The notes below the pieces were generated by a model, which saw nothing but the letters and a program-made list of their open reading frames with translations, did no database searches and was not told the origin of the DNA. This document shows positions 16,147-24,723 of a stretch of DNA of 64,000 nt, in pieces. This DNA comes from Chryseobacterium daecheongense (lineage in GTDB: Bacteria > Bacteroidota > Bacteroidia > Flavobacteriales > Weeksellaceae): positions 1,302,001 through 1,366,000 of the forward strand of contig CP115858.1 of the NCBI GenBank assembly GCA_027920525.1, read 5' to 3'. Position 1 is the first letter of the stretch. Every line of letters starts with the position of its first letter. Both the position numbers and the translations under genes were made by a program.

Positions 16147-17775
16147 CTAGAATATGTAATCTGTGCTTAAGAAATTAGAGTCATGTTCCCGGACAATTGT
16201 ATTCAGGAGCTCTTTATTGGATTCTGTAAGTTTTGCAGCTACCAAAGATCTTATAGAGAAAGACCGTAGCGCATCAAATACAGAAAGCGTTCCCTCTGCA
16301 CTATCTTTTCTTCCCGTAAACGGAAAAACATCCGGGCCTCTTTGTGCCTGGCAATTAATATTAACCCGGCTAACCAGATTAACGAATGAATCAATAAGTT
16401 TTGAAACTTCATGTGGATCTTCACTGAAAATACTTACCTGCATTCCATGGGAAGCATTCACCTGGTATTCAATAGGCTCCTCAATATCATCAAAAGGGAC
16501 AACAGGTATCACGGGACCAAACTGCTCCTCATGGTATAACTTCATCTCACTTGTTACCGGATATACCACCGCAGGAAATACAAAAGAAGCTTCAGTATAG
16601 CCACCGTTTTCATTCAATACTTTAGCACCATGAGCAATGGCGTCATCAATACATTCTTTCAAATAAGGCGGTTTATTAACTTCAGGAAGCGGTGTTACTT
16701 TCACATCTTTTTCCCAAGGCAATCCGGGCTTCAAAGCAGAGACAGCCTTATTCAGCTTTTCTGTGAATTCGGCAGCAACCTCTTTCTGTACAAAAAGAAG
16801 CTTTAACGCTGTGCATCGCTGACCATTAAAGGACAGCGCTCCCAAAATACACTCGTTTACCGCTACATCCAGATTGGCATTTTTAGTAATAATCGCTGCA
16901 TTTTTTGCATCAAGGCTTAAAATAGCACGTAAACGATTTACTTTCGGATGCAGCTTTTTCAACCCATTAGCCACTTTACTGGATCCTATAAACGCCAGAA
17001 CATTCACTTTTCCACTTTCCATAATAGGAGTGATGATTTCAGATCCTTTCCCATAAAGTGTGTTCACAGTTCCTTTTGGAAACGCCTCTTTAAAGGCATT
17101 CAATAAAGGATAGTGGGCTAAAACACCATGTTTGGGAAGTTTAAACAGAATGGTATTCCCCATGATAAGAGCCGGAATAAGGGTTGTGAATATTTCATTT
17201 AAAGGATAATTAAAAGGTCCCATACTCAGAACAACACCAAGAGGAGCTCTGCGAATCTGTGCAATCGTTCCTTCTGCCTGCTGAAAACGGGAAGATTCCC
17301 GGTCCAGATCTTTTAATGCGTCTATGGTTTGGTTGATATAATCTACTGTACGATCAAATTCTTTTGTAGAATCGGCCAGGGTTTTCCCGATCTCCCACAT
17401 CAAAAGCTTAATCACAAGATCACGTTGCTGAATCATGAGATACACAAATTTTTCCATACATTTGATGCGTCCTTCTACAGACATGGTCGGCCATTCCCCA
17501 AGACCATTATCATATGCTTTTACACAAGCCTCAAGAACCTCCATAGCATCTGCAGGACTGATATTAGGGATACTTCCCAGTAACTTTCTCTCAAGCCCAT
17601 TTTCTGTAGGAATACAAACTGGGGAATAAATCTCCGTGACATCACCTTTCCACTCTATAAGTTCACCATTAAGCAAATAGGTTCTCTGATGAATTTCCGG
17701 AACTTTGAATTCTTCCGGTATTTCATTTTCGCTTTTAAAAATCTCATGGAATGATGTGTTCTGTGCTGAATTCAT
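16147..17775 (-). CDS. Aldehyde dehydrogenase, GapN-like
   Basis: A cytosolic 542-residue member of the aldehyde dehydrogenase superfamily, close to the group annotated as NADP-dependent non-phosphorylating glyceraldehyde-3-phosphate dehydrogenase. Seen: the oxyanion Asn189 in MGPFNYPL, the NAD(P) loop FIGSSKVANG (residues 262-271), catalytic Cys321 in NGQRCTALK, and the GapN-like C-terminal stretch RGPDVFPFTGRKDSAEGTLS. The general base Glu of the usual ELGGK motif is replaced: the sequence reads SLDAK with Ser287. If it is GapN, it would convert glyceraldehyde 3-phosphate to 3-phosphoglycerate with NADPH formation. The missing Glu leaves the exact reaction open. Confidence 0.75.
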   Translation of the reverse strand: MNSAQNTSFHEIFKSENEIPEEFKVPEIHQRTYLLNGELIEWKGDVTEIYSPVCIPTENGLERKLLGSIPNISPADAMEVLEACVKAYDNGLGEWPTMSVEGRIKCMEKFVYLMIQQRDLVIKLLMWEIGKTLADSTKEFDRTVDYINQTIDALKDLDRESSRFQQAEGTIAQIRRAPLGVVLSMGPFNYPLNEIFTTLIPALIMGNTILFKLPKHGVLAHYPLLNAFKEAFPKGTVNTLYGKGSEIITPIMESGKVNVLAFIGSSKVANGLKKLHPKVNRLRAILSLDAKNAAIITKNANLDVAVNECILGALSFNGQRCTALKLLFVQKEVAAEFTEKLNKAVSALKPGLPWEKDVKVTPLPEVNKPPYLKECIDDAIAHGAKVLNENGGYTEASFVFPAVVYPVTSEMKLYHEEQFGPVIPVVPFDDIEEPIEYQVNASHGMQVSIFSEDPHEVSKLIDSFVNLVSRVNINCQAQRGPDVFPFTGRKDSAEGTLSVFDALRSFSIRSLVAAKLTESNKELLNTIVREHDSNFLSTDYIF

Positions 17776-17919
17776 ATTTTTTATCTTTTTAATAATTAAG
17801 TGTCCACTTTGTTAGAATAAAGGTAGACCTTACAAATGATTATAAAAATAGTCAGCTAATAGATTCGGTCTATTTAAAGACTGTTTGAATTAAAATTAAT
17901 ATTCAATCCAAAAAAAGAA

Positions 17920-17927
17920 TAATTTTG
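17920..17927 (+). promoter_or_regulatory. -7 box of tpx
   Basis: TAATTTTG fits TAnnTTTG and ends 17 bases before the tpx ATG. No TTTG is found at the expected -33 distance. Confidence 0.45.
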
Positions 17928-17944
17928 TCTTAAAATAAAATCCA

Positions 17945-18517
17945 ATGTTTTCAAAATTAATTTTCACCGCGCTATTATCTGTTTCCGTATTCCTTTTTGC
18001 TCAAAACTCTCACAATGCCAATACCATTATGATGGGAGGGAAACCGGTACAAACGTATTCCAAACTACCGGCCGTAAACAAAGCAGCGCCAAAGTTCACC
18101 CTTACCGATGTTTCAATGAAAGATCAGACCCTGGATTCCTACAAAGGAAAATTTCTTATTCTTAACATCTTTCCGAGTGTAGATACCGGTGTTTGCTCAG
18201 CTTCAGTCCGACATTTCAATGAGGATGCAGCTAATCTTCCCAATACAGTAGTTCTTTGTATTTCTAAAGATCTGCCGTTTGCACAAAAAAGATTTTGCGG
18301 AGCCGAAGGAATAAAAAATGTGGTTATGCTTTCTGATTTCCGCTCTGATTTCGGAAAAACTTACGGTGTAGAGATCACTGATTCTATGATGAAAGGTCTC
18401 TTAAGCCGGGCCGTCGTAGTAATTGATCCTTCAGGAAAAATTGTATATGAAGAGCAGGTAGCAGACATTTCAAAAGAACCTGATTACGAAGCAGCTATTA
18501 AAGCTGTGAAACATTAA
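17945..18517 (+). CDS. tpx: Thiol peroxidase, exported (Tpx)
   Basis: A 190-residue atypical 2-Cys peroxiredoxin that reduces hydrogen peroxide and alkyl hydroperoxides using thioredoxin-type reductants. The peroxidatic Cys84 lies in SVDTGVCSASVRHFN and the resolving Cys118 in RFCGAEG, both in the standard Tpx positions. Unlike most Tpx proteins of about 165 residues, it begins with a signal peptide (MFSKLIFTALLSVSVFLFAQ), so it probably acts in the periplasm, where the electron donor would have to be a periplasmic thioredoxin-like protein. It is monocistronic, with its own -7 box and terminator. Confidence 0.92.
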   Translation: MFSKLIFTALLSVSVFLFAQNSHNANTIMMGGKPVQTYSKLPAVNKAAPKFTLTDVSMKDQTLDSYKGKFLILNIFPSVDTGVCSASVRHFNEDAANLPNTVVLCISKDLPFAQKRFCGAEGIKNVVMLSDFRSDFGKTYGVEITDSMMKGLLSRAVVVIDPSGKIVYEEQVADISKEPDYEAAIKAVKH

Positions 18518-18535
18518 GTTTTCATCGTATAGGAT

Positions 18536-18572
18536 AAAAACCTCCGTCAATTAGAATTGGTGGAGGTTTTTT
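18536..18572. terminator. Bidirectional terminator after tpx
   Basis: AAAAACCTCCGTCAATT (18536-18552) pairs with AATTGGTGGAGGTTTTT with one mismatch and one G-U. It separates tpx (+) from the 18589-19029 gene (-). Confidence 0.85.
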
Positions 18573-18588
18573 ATTTAAAATAATGAAT

Positions 18589-19029
18589 CTAATTCATTAA
18601 GCTCGCTGAAGAATAATACAAAAATAATAAGGCCAATGCATCATCAACTGAATCATCTACCTCAATGCTGAAAACAGGATTTCCAAACCATTTCCTGTGG
18701 GTTTGAATATCAATGATTAATTTCTTTTGTTCGTACAACTGCATTCCTTTATCTGATGTGAAACGACAAATCTTTATATCCGATTCATCTGCTTTTATAA
18801 TCAGATCTTTTCCAAAATCTGTGTAATAAATCACTTTCCTGCCATCCGAAAGTTCAATATCATTCCATAAAAATCCTACATTTTTAATATGATATCGTTT
18901 AGAATCACATACAATGTATCTTTTCCATGAGATCAATTTGTTTGCTTCTACAATTTTTCCGATCTCTGAATTATTTTCTGAAAACAAGACCAACTGCCTC
19001 TTTTCAAATTTTGCGGTATATCTTTTCAA
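18589..19029 (-). CDS. Hypothetical protein, possibly tubby-C-like
   Basis: A 146-residue cytosolic protein with no signal peptide or membrane helix that I can see. The pattern of short beta strands with charged turns (RYTAKFEKRQLVLFSE, IVCDSKRYHIKNVGF, GRKVIYYTDFG) and a hydrophobic C-terminal helix with DDALALLFLYYSSASLM recalls tubby-C/LURP-like proteins of Bacteroidetes. That fold ends in a buried C-terminal helix. The resemblance is by eye and weak. It is monocistronic and shares a terminator with tpx. Confidence 0.6.
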   Translation of the reverse strand: MKRYTAKFEKRQLVLFSENNSEIGKIVEANKLISWKRYIVCDSKRYHIKNVGFLWNDIELSDGRKVIYYTDFGKDLIIKADESDIKICRFTSDKGMQLYEQKKLIIDIQTHRKWFGNPVFSIEVDDSVDDALALLFLYYSSASLMN

Positions 19030-19393
19030 AGGCTTACTTTAAATTTAAACGGATTATACTTAATAAATAATTATCTACACCTATTCTTATTTTATTTTGT
19101 TTGCTAAAAAAAATCTCTCCATGTGCTGCGGCAATCCCAAAGCTATTTTTTGTTAACCGATGAAAAATTTAAATTTCTGTTTAACTAATTTTCATTAAAA
19201 TTTTCTACATGCATCTTTATCCTTATTCAAGTTCGTGATCAGATCTTCATTGGAAAAATTACTAAAGTCTTAAATCTCTTTACTGTGAACCCTTTAAAAC
19301 AGGCTGTTTTGATTGGGTTCCATTTCATTCCAAACCTCATCACAAATATTAGCAGTTGAAATTTTCATTTCATCATGGTTTTATATAAAAATA
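19030..19393. other. Intergenic region with an imperfect inverted repeat
   Basis: No gene is supported. GAACCC (19287-19292) and GGGTTC (19315-19320) flank an inner inverted pair AAAACAG/CTGTTTT (19296-19302, 19304-19310), giving a 34-base imperfect hairpin. A 24-codon minus-strand frame (MKISTANICDEV...) overlaps it but has no other support. Confidence 0.35.
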
Positions 19394-19394
19394 A

Positions 19395-19423
19395 AAAAAC
19401 TTTGCAATAAGCAAAGTTTTTTA
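19395..19423 (-). terminator. Terminator of hutU
   Basis: AAAAACTTTGC (19395-19405) and GCAAAGTTTTT form an 11-base stem with loop AATAA, flanked by an A run that is read as U on the minus strand. It lies 20 bases after the urocanase stop. Confidence 0.85.
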
Positions 19424-19442
19424 TTGAATATTTTTTCAAAAA

Positions 19443-21428
19443 TTATAATAAATTATCATCGACTATATTAGGAAGGGTAACTTTTAAATTCGGCTCCACT
19501 TCCATTGCCCTTTTGATAGCAAAAACAGCCCCTTCATTTCTCGCCCAGCTTCTTCTTGAAATTCCGTTATTTACGTCCCAAAAAAGCATAGACTTTAACC
19601 TTCTGTCAGCATCATCACTCCCATCCAGCAACATTCCGAAACCTCCGTTGATTACTTCTCCCCAACCGACACCACCGCCGTTATGAATAGAAACCCAGGT
19701 CGCCCCCCGGAAACTATCACCAATCACGTTGTGGATAGCCATATCCGCTGTAAATCTTGAACCGTCATAAATATTGGAAGTTTCTCTGTACGGAGAATCT
19801 GTACCCGATACGTCATGATGATCTCTTCCTAATACAACCGGACCTATTTCTCCGTTTTTTATGGCTTTATTGAATGCTTCAGCAATCTTCATTCTTCCTT
19901 CTGCATCGGCATATAGTATCCTTGCCTGTGAACCCACAACCAATTTGTTTTCCTGTGCACCTTTGATCCATTGGATATTATCTTTCATCTGCTGTTGGAT
20001 CTCCTCCGGAGAATTTTGCTGAATTTCTTCCAATATCCTGCAGGCGATATCATCTGTTTTTTGAAGATCTTCCGGCTTTCCACTCGTACAAACCCAACGG
20101 AATGGCCCAAAACCGTAATCAAAGCACATTGGTCCCATAATATCCTGAACATAACTTGGAAACTTGAATTCCCTTCCTAATGTCGGATTCTCGGCCATTA
20201 CATCTGCGCCGGCTCTTGAAGCTTCTAATAAAAAGGCGTTACCATAATCAAAGAAGTAAGTTCCTTTTTCTGTATGTTTATTAATGGCAGCTGCATGTCT
20301 CCTTAAAGTTTCCTGAACTTTTTCTTTAAATAATTCAGGATTTTCTGCCATCATCGTATTTGATTCTTCAAAACTTTGTCCCACAGGATAATATCCTCCC
20401 GCCCATGGATTATGCAGCGATGTCTGATCCGAACCGATATCAATCTTAAGACCTTCTTCATCAAACTTTTCCCAAACCTCAACTACATTTCCTAGATAAG
20501 CCAAAGAAACAGTCTCTTTATTTTCCTGAGCTTTTCTCACTCTTGCTACCAGCTCATCTACATTTTCATGGATTTCGTTCACCCATTTCTGTTCATGACG
20601 AATCTTTGTAATTTTAGGATTTACTTCAGCACACACGGTAATACATCCTGCAATATTTCCAGCTTTTGGTTGTGCTCCGCTCATTCCCCCCAATCCTGAA
20701 GTTACAAATAAGCCACCTTTTGTTTCTTTATTTATTTTTCTGAAAGCATTCAGTACTGTTATTGTTGTTCCATGAACAATTCCCTGCGGACCGATGTACA
20801 TATAACTTCCTGCAGTCATTTGCCCATATTGGGAAACCCCTAACGCATTGAACTTCTCCCAATCATCGGGCTTAGAATAGTTTGGAATAACCATTCCGTT
20901 CGTTACCACAACCCGTGGCGCATCTTTGTGCGAAGGAAATAATCCCATCGGATGTCCGGAATAAATGACAAGGGTTTGCTCATCATTCATTTCAGACAAA
21001 TACTTCATCGTTAAAAGATACTGTGCCCAATTTTGAAAAACAGCTCCGTTTCCACCATATGTTATCAGCTCATGGGGATGTTGTGCTACCGCATAATCCA
21101 GATTATTCTGAATCATTAGCATAATAGATTTTGCCTGTTCCGATTTCCCCGGATATTCAGTGATAGGTCTTGCTTTCATTTCATAATCCGGACGGAATCG
21201 ATACATATAAATTCTGCCATACTGCTCAAGCTCTTCTCTGAATTCAGGTAATAATTCTGCATGGAATTTAGGCTCAAAATAACGTAAAGCATTCTTTAAT
21301 GCTAACTTTTTCTCCTCTTCACCCAAAATTTCTTTACGTTTGGGAGCGTGATTTATATTGGTTTCATATGGTTTGAATGGTGGCAATACGCTAGGTATAC
21401 CTTGTTGTATAAGTTCCTGGAATGTCAT
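19443..21428 (-). CDS. hutU: Urocanate hydratase
   Basis: A cytosolic NAD+-dependent enzyme that converts urocanate to 4-imidazolone-5-propionate, the second step of histidine breakdown. At 661 residues it is about 100 longer than proteobacterial HutU but of the length usual in Bacteroidetes. The NAD-binding stretch TSGLGGMSGAQPKAG and the conserved GPFRWVCTSG (Cys near residue 447) are visible, as is the C-terminal HNGGGVGWGEVINGG. No hutH, hutI or hutG is found in the window, so it is separated from the rest of the pathway. It is a single-gene unit ending in a clear terminator. Confidence 0.95.
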   Translation of the reverse strand: MTFQELIQQGIPSVLPPFKPYETNINHAPKRKEILGEEEKKLALKNALRYFEPKFHAELLPEFREELEQYGRIYMYRFRPDYEMKARPITEYPGKSEQAKSIMLMIQNNLDYAVAQHPHELITYGGNGAVFQNWAQYLLTMKYLSEMNDEQTLVIYSGHPMGLFPSHKDAPRVVVTNGMVIPNYSKPDDWEKFNALGVSQYGQMTAGSYMYIGPQGIVHGTTITVLNAFRKINKETKGGLFVTSGLGGMSGAQPKAGNIAGCITVCAEVNPKITKIRHEQKWVNEIHENVDELVARVRKAQENKETVSLAYLGNVVEVWEKFDEEGLKIDIGSDQTSLHNPWAGGYYPVGQSFEESNTMMAENPELFKEKVQETLRRHAAAINKHTEKGTYFFDYGNAFLLEASRAGADVMAENPTLGREFKFPSYVQDIMGPMCFDYGFGPFRWVCTSGKPEDLQKTDDIACRILEEIQQNSPEEIQQQMKDNIQWIKGAQENKLVVGSQARILYADAEGRMKIAEAFNKAIKNGEIGPVVLGRDHHDVSGTDSPYRETSNIYDGSRFTADMAIHNVIGDSFRGATWVSIHNGGGVGWGEVINGGFGMLLDGSDDADRRLKSMLFWDVNNGISRRSWARNEGAVFAIKRAMEVEPNLKVTLPNIVDDNLL

Positions 21429-21640
21429 AGCAATGAGTAAATTCTTCGTTTAAAATTCAAAGTTTTAAAGATATTCAAAATAGAAAATATAATGCAATGA
21501 AAACATAAAAAATTCCCTTTCTCCGGAAAGCTATTACCATAACCTACATCAATTTTAAGATCAACCAAAAAAAATAAAGCCATAAACCTGTTTTATAATG
21601 TATCAGTGTTTTGAAGTATAACAACCAATCTAAAGGCAAT

Positions 21641-21668
21641 AAAAAAACCTTACCCGGTTGAGTAAGGT
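21641..21668 (-). terminator. Terminator of the acidic protein gene
   Basis: ACCTTAC (21647-21653) pairs with GTAAGGT (21662-21668) around an 8-base loop. The A run at 21641-21647 reads as U on the minus strand. It lies 44 bases after the stop at 21712. Confidence 0.75.
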
Positions 21669-21711
21669 GTATTTTACCATCTTAAATATATGAATGTAAA
21701 TCTTTATCTTA

Positions 21712-22005
21712 TTATGTAAGGACATCATCATTTTCCTCTTCATGATCATCATCGTTATCACTGGTACTCCAATAATTATTTTCTTCATCTTCGGATCCAA
21801 TCTCTTCCATATCGTCATCTTCTTCAGATCCCGGAACGTCCAGATCCATTTCCATATCATAACTGTCTTCATTTTCATCGAGAATAGGATTTCCGTCCCC
21901 GTCTAAAGGAACATGCTTTTCCTTATTGAAGAAATCTTCATTAGGATTGTAATCCATCTCTCTCAGTTTTCTGTTTTGTTCGTTGATGTTATCTTCTGGT
22001 ATCAT
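21712..22005 (-). CDS. Highly acidic small protein
   Basis: A 97-residue protein very rich in Asp and Glu, especially from residue 40 on (EDDDMEEIGSEDEEN and DDDHEEENDD). It has no signal peptide or membrane segment. A DGDGNPILDENED segment at about residues 35-47 looks like a calcium-binding loop but stands alone, so it is weak evidence. I do not recognise a family. Similar short acidic proteins occur in Flavobacteria without known role. It lies 53 bases downstream of the 2-hydroxyacid dehydrogenase on the same strand and has its own terminator, so the two may be co-transcribed. Confidence 0.65.
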   Translation of the reverse strand: MIPEDNINEQNRKLREMDYNPNEDFFNKEKHVPLDGDGNPILDENEDSYDMEMDLDVPGSEEDDDMEEIGSEDEENNYWSTSDNDDDHEEENDDVLT

Positions 22006-22058
22006 AGTATTTGTATTTAGTGTTACTGATAGAGAACAAAAATAATTCCAAGTTCTGT

Positions 22059-23036
22059 TTATTGCTCAGAATAAACATCAGGGTTAGCACAATATGGCAT
22101 TTTTTCTCCTTTTGAAAAAGCAATAATATTTTCCGCTGCTAATTTTGCCATTCCATTCCTTGCTTCAACTGTTGCGGATCCTATATGTGGCAATACACAT
22201 ACACTGGAAAGTTCGAGGATCGGATCGTCTTTTACAATAGGTTCAGGATTAGTAACATCCAGTCCTGCTCCCCATATTTCCCTTGAAACCAAAGCTTCAT
22301 AGAGATCACCCTGATGATGAAAACCTCCTCTTGCCGTATTGATAAAGATAGCATCGGGTTTCATCTTCTCAAAGACCGATCGGTTAAAAAGTTCTTTATG
22401 TTCAGGAATAAAACTGGCATGAATACTCAGAACATCAGACTGCCTGATCAATTCATCAAAAGAAACATATTGTGCGTTCAACTCCTTTTCAGCTACTTCG
22501 TTATGGTGCCTGTTGTGATAAATGATATTCATATCAAAAGCTTTCAGGGATTTCTTTGCCATTTCAAAACCAATCCTTCCCAAACCGAAAATCCCCAGGG
22601 TTTTGCCGTATAGCTCTTGTCCTAATGCATGAAGGGGATCAAAATCTCCCCAATTCCCCTCCTTTACCTTCCCATAATTATAACTTGCTCTTCTTGCCAC
22701 CGATTGCATTAACAAAAACGCAACATCAGAGGTAGCTTTACTTAGGACGTCCGGTGTATTTCCAACCGGTATATTTCTACGGGTCGCTTCCTGAATATCC
22801 ACATGATCGAAACCAACAGAATATAAAGCAATTGCTTGCACATTAGGGCATTCGTTAAAAAAATCCTTGTCAAATGAATGGGTTCCTACATTGAGAATGG
22901 TATCGGTATCCTTGCAATAGTTTATCCACTCTTCATGTGAAAGTTGATCATTTTCAGGGATAATAACATCCATTCCAGCCTCTTTCAGCATTTTTATTCC
23001 TGCTTCAGGAATTCTTTTATTGATGAATACTTTCAT
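22059..23036 (-). CDS. D-isomer-specific 2-hydroxyacid dehydrogenase
   Basis: A 325-residue NAD(P)H-dependent enzyme that interconverts 2-oxoacids and D-2-hydroxyacids in the cytosol. The Rossmann motif GLGRIG is at residues 151-156. The catalytic triad is Arg236 (NTARGG), Glu265 (TNPEPI) and His284 (LPHIGS). It resembles the glyoxylate/hydroxypyruvate reductase branch (GhrB-like), because of the Asn-His-Arg stretch YHNRHH after the second cofactor strand, which would favour NADPH. The exact substrate is undecided between glyoxylate, hydroxypyruvate and 2-ketogluconate. It precedes the acidic protein gene on the same strand. Confidence 0.88.
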   Translation of the reverse strand: MKVFINKRIPEAGIKMLKEAGMDVIIPENDQLSHEEWINYCKDTDTILNVGTHSFDKDFFNECPNVQAIALYSVGFDHVDIQEATRRNIPVGNTPDVLSKATSDVAFLLMQSVARRASYNYGKVKEGNWGDFDPLHALGQELYGKTLGIFGLGRIGFEMAKKSLKAFDMNIIYHNRHHNEVAEKELNAQYVSFDELIRQSDVLSIHASFIPEHKELFNRSVFEKMKPDAIFINTARGGFHHQGDLYEALVSREIWGAGLDVTNPEPIVKDDPILELSSVCVLPHIGSATVEARNGMAKLAAENIIAFSKGEKMPYCANPDVYSEQ

Positions 23037-23056
23037 TATCTTAACTTTTTTTCAAT

Positions 23057-23088
23057 AAAAAACCCCACCCATTGTCTAAGTGAGGCTT
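23057..23088 (-). terminator. Weak terminator after the 89-residue protein gene
   Basis: An A run followed by a CCCCAC / GTGAGG stem with a mismatch and a bulge. On the minus strand it reads as a hairpin followed by U. It lies between the 23106 stop and the upstream end of the 2-hydroxyacid dehydrogenase. Confidence 0.4.
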
Positions 23089-23105
23089 TAACTTTAATAT
23101 AAAAA

Positions 23106-23375
23106 TTACTTCTTCTCTTCTGATTCTCTTCTATTTTTATCGCCGACCCCGGAAGCCATTTTCTGAATTTCATCCCGGACCTCTTTCGCCGATTTCTGTG
23201 CTTGACTTATAAAACCCTGTTTTGTTGCTTCCTGATTTCGGCTCTTCATTTCATTGAAATAATCCTTTGCTTTTTGAGAATGACTTTCTACATTATATCC
23301 CGGATTATTGTAAATGTTTTTCTGAATATTACTAAAGTCGTGTGACGATTTAAATCTGTTTGTGTCCATAATCAT
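23106..23375 (-). CDS. Hypothetical small charged protein
   Basis: An 89-residue, strongly charged, probably mostly helical protein without signal peptide or membrane segment. Two ATG codons are available: 23375 (MIMDTNRF) and 23369 (MDTNRF). I keep the longer one, but cannot decide. The composition (many Lys, Glu, Gln, Ser, one long predicted helix around residues 30-80) hints at a coiled coil or stress-type hydrophilic protein. I do not recognise a family. It is flanked by non-coding stretches of about 70 and 140 bases and looks monocistronic. Confidence 0.6.
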   Translation of the reverse strand: MIMDTNRFKSSHDFSNIQKNIYNNPGYNVESHSQKAKDYFNEMKSRNQEATKQGFISQAQKSAKEVRDEIQKMASGVGDKNRRESEEKK

Positions 23376-23512
23376 AAGATTTAAGTGATTTCGTCATAAA
23401 AAAGCTTCAATTTCTGTTCCGAAAATCAGTGCCGATTTGTCATTTTTCTTTCAATCCTCCGTCACGAAAAGCCTAGAAACGATTATAGAAATTTTGAATC
23501 ATAATTACGAAT

Positions 23513-23905
23513 TTATTTTAATCTTATCAATTCCCCTTTCCTTTTAACAATATTTTTATAATCCCACTGAATTTGCTGAGATTTCATAAGCCATCTTTTC
23601 AGATCAGCTGTATTGATTTGTTCACGAGACGTATATCTTTTTTCTGCTGCCTTGAATGAACCTTCGGTCTTTAAATCGTCTTCATCAAATGATTGCCCGC
23701 TCCAGAACATCAGCCGTACAGAATCTTTAAGCTTACTGTAACCTACAATCGGATTCCCTTCCAGAAACCACACAGGATGCCTGTGCCATATCTTATTTTC
23801 AGCATGTTCCAGCTCCTGATCAATAACAAGTGAAAGCATTGTGCAGATCTCCTGATCTGATGGGGACTGTGCGTTATTATAATCTGATATGTCAGGATTT
23901 ATCAT
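23513..23905 (-). CDS. DUF1801-domain protein
   Basis: A 130-residue cytosolic protein of the YdhG/DUF1801 type. The pattern EICTMLSLVIDQELEHAEN, then KIWHRHPVWFLEGNPIVGYSKLKD and SVRLMFWSGQSFD is typical of the family, which has a core of helices packed on a small sheet. Function in the family is not established. It follows the pcm gene with a 3-base gap on the same strand, so it is almost certainly translated from the same transcript. This says nothing clear about a shared job. Confidence 0.8.
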   Translation of the reverse strand: MINPDISDYNNAQSPSDQEICTMLSLVIDQELEHAENKIWHRHPVWFLEGNPIVGYSKLKDSVRLMFWSGQSFDEDDLKTEGSFKAAEKRYTSREQINTADLKRWLMKSQQIQWDYKNIVKRKGELIRLK

Positions 23906-23908
23906 TAA

Positions 23909-24562
23909 TTAAGAATTGGTATTATTGAGCATAGGTACAAATTTATAGGCTCCGAATTCCTCTTTCTCAATTTCCGTAGGCGAAACTTTTGTAAACCTGT
24001 ACAGTACCTGTTCATCTGTCGGTCCAAGTGGAATCACCATTTTCCCTCCTACTTTCAATTGTTTTAGTAATTCCACGGGCAGCACGGAAGCTCCACATGT
24101 AACGATGATCTTGTCAAATGGAGCGAAAGTTGGCAATCCTGCAAAACCGTCACCAAAACTCTGAAATTTTGGAAAAAGATTAAGCTCCCTTAATTTTTTC
24201 TTAGAAAAATCGAACAGGTCTTTTTGTCTTTCTACAGTATACACCAGGGCTTTCATTGCCAATAACACAGCAGTCTGATACCCACATCCGGTTCCAATTT
24301 CCAGAACTTTCTCTCCCGGGATTACCTGTAAAAGCTCTGATTGCTCTGCAACCGTTGAAGGATGCGAAATGGTTTGATGGGCCAGAATGGGAAAAGCACG
24401 GTCTTCGTAAGCGAAGTCTTCAAAAATACTTTCAATAAAAAGATGTCTCGGAACTTCATTCATTGCCGAAAGTACATTTTGATCCGTAATCCCAATTCTC
24501 TGTTGAAGATATTCAACTAAAATCTTTCTTTTTCCTTTATGTACAAACGAGTCTTGCGTCAT
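23909..24562 (-). CDS. pcm: Protein-L-isoaspartate O-methyltransferase
   Basis: A 217-residue SAM-dependent methyltransferase that repairs isoaspartyl residues formed by protein ageing. The SAM-binding motif is VLEIGTGCGYQTAVLL (about residues 85-100). The upstream AYEDRAFPILAHQTISHPSTVA holds the substrate-binding segment, and TCGASVLPVELLKQLK with GGKMVIPLG completes the family signature. The length is normal. It is cytosolic, first gene of a two-gene unit with the DUF1801 gene, and divergent from the Gfo/Idh/MocA gene, with a shared 161-base intergenic region. Confidence 0.93.
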   Translation of the reverse strand: MTQDSFVHKGKRKILVEYLQQRIGITDQNVLSAMNEVPRHLFIESIFEDFAYEDRAFPILAHQTISHPSTVAEQSELLQVIPGEKVLEIGTGCGYQTAVLLAMKALVYTVERQKDLFDFSKKKLRELNLFPKFQSFGDGFAGLPTFAPFDKIIVTCGASVLPVELLKQLKVGGKMVIPLGPTDEQVLYRFTKVSPTEIEKEEFGAYKFVPMLNNTNS

Positions 24563-24723
24563 TTAGATAGTAGTTATTAGGTTGCTGGTGCTAGTTTCAC
24601 ACAAAAGTAAGAATTAGATTTCAGATTTCAGGAGGCTACCTTAATTTTTGATGATTAAAGTCAAAAGTCTTTATATCTGAAATATCATACCTAATTTATA
24701 TCTTTACACAAATTAAAAAAGCT

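Noticed and set aside
16147..18517. Tpx and aldehyde dehydrogenase as a divergent stress operon
   Set aside because: They are transcribed in opposite directions from separate promoters and no common site is seen between them.
19030..19393. tRNA or other structured RNA in the gap before hutU
   Set aside because: The hairpin lacks tRNA arms and the TTC loop pattern. There is no further support.
21630..21878. Met/Lys-rich minus-strand frame
   Set aside because: It is the alternative frame of the acidic protein gene. Its composition only reflects the Asp/Glu codons of that gene.
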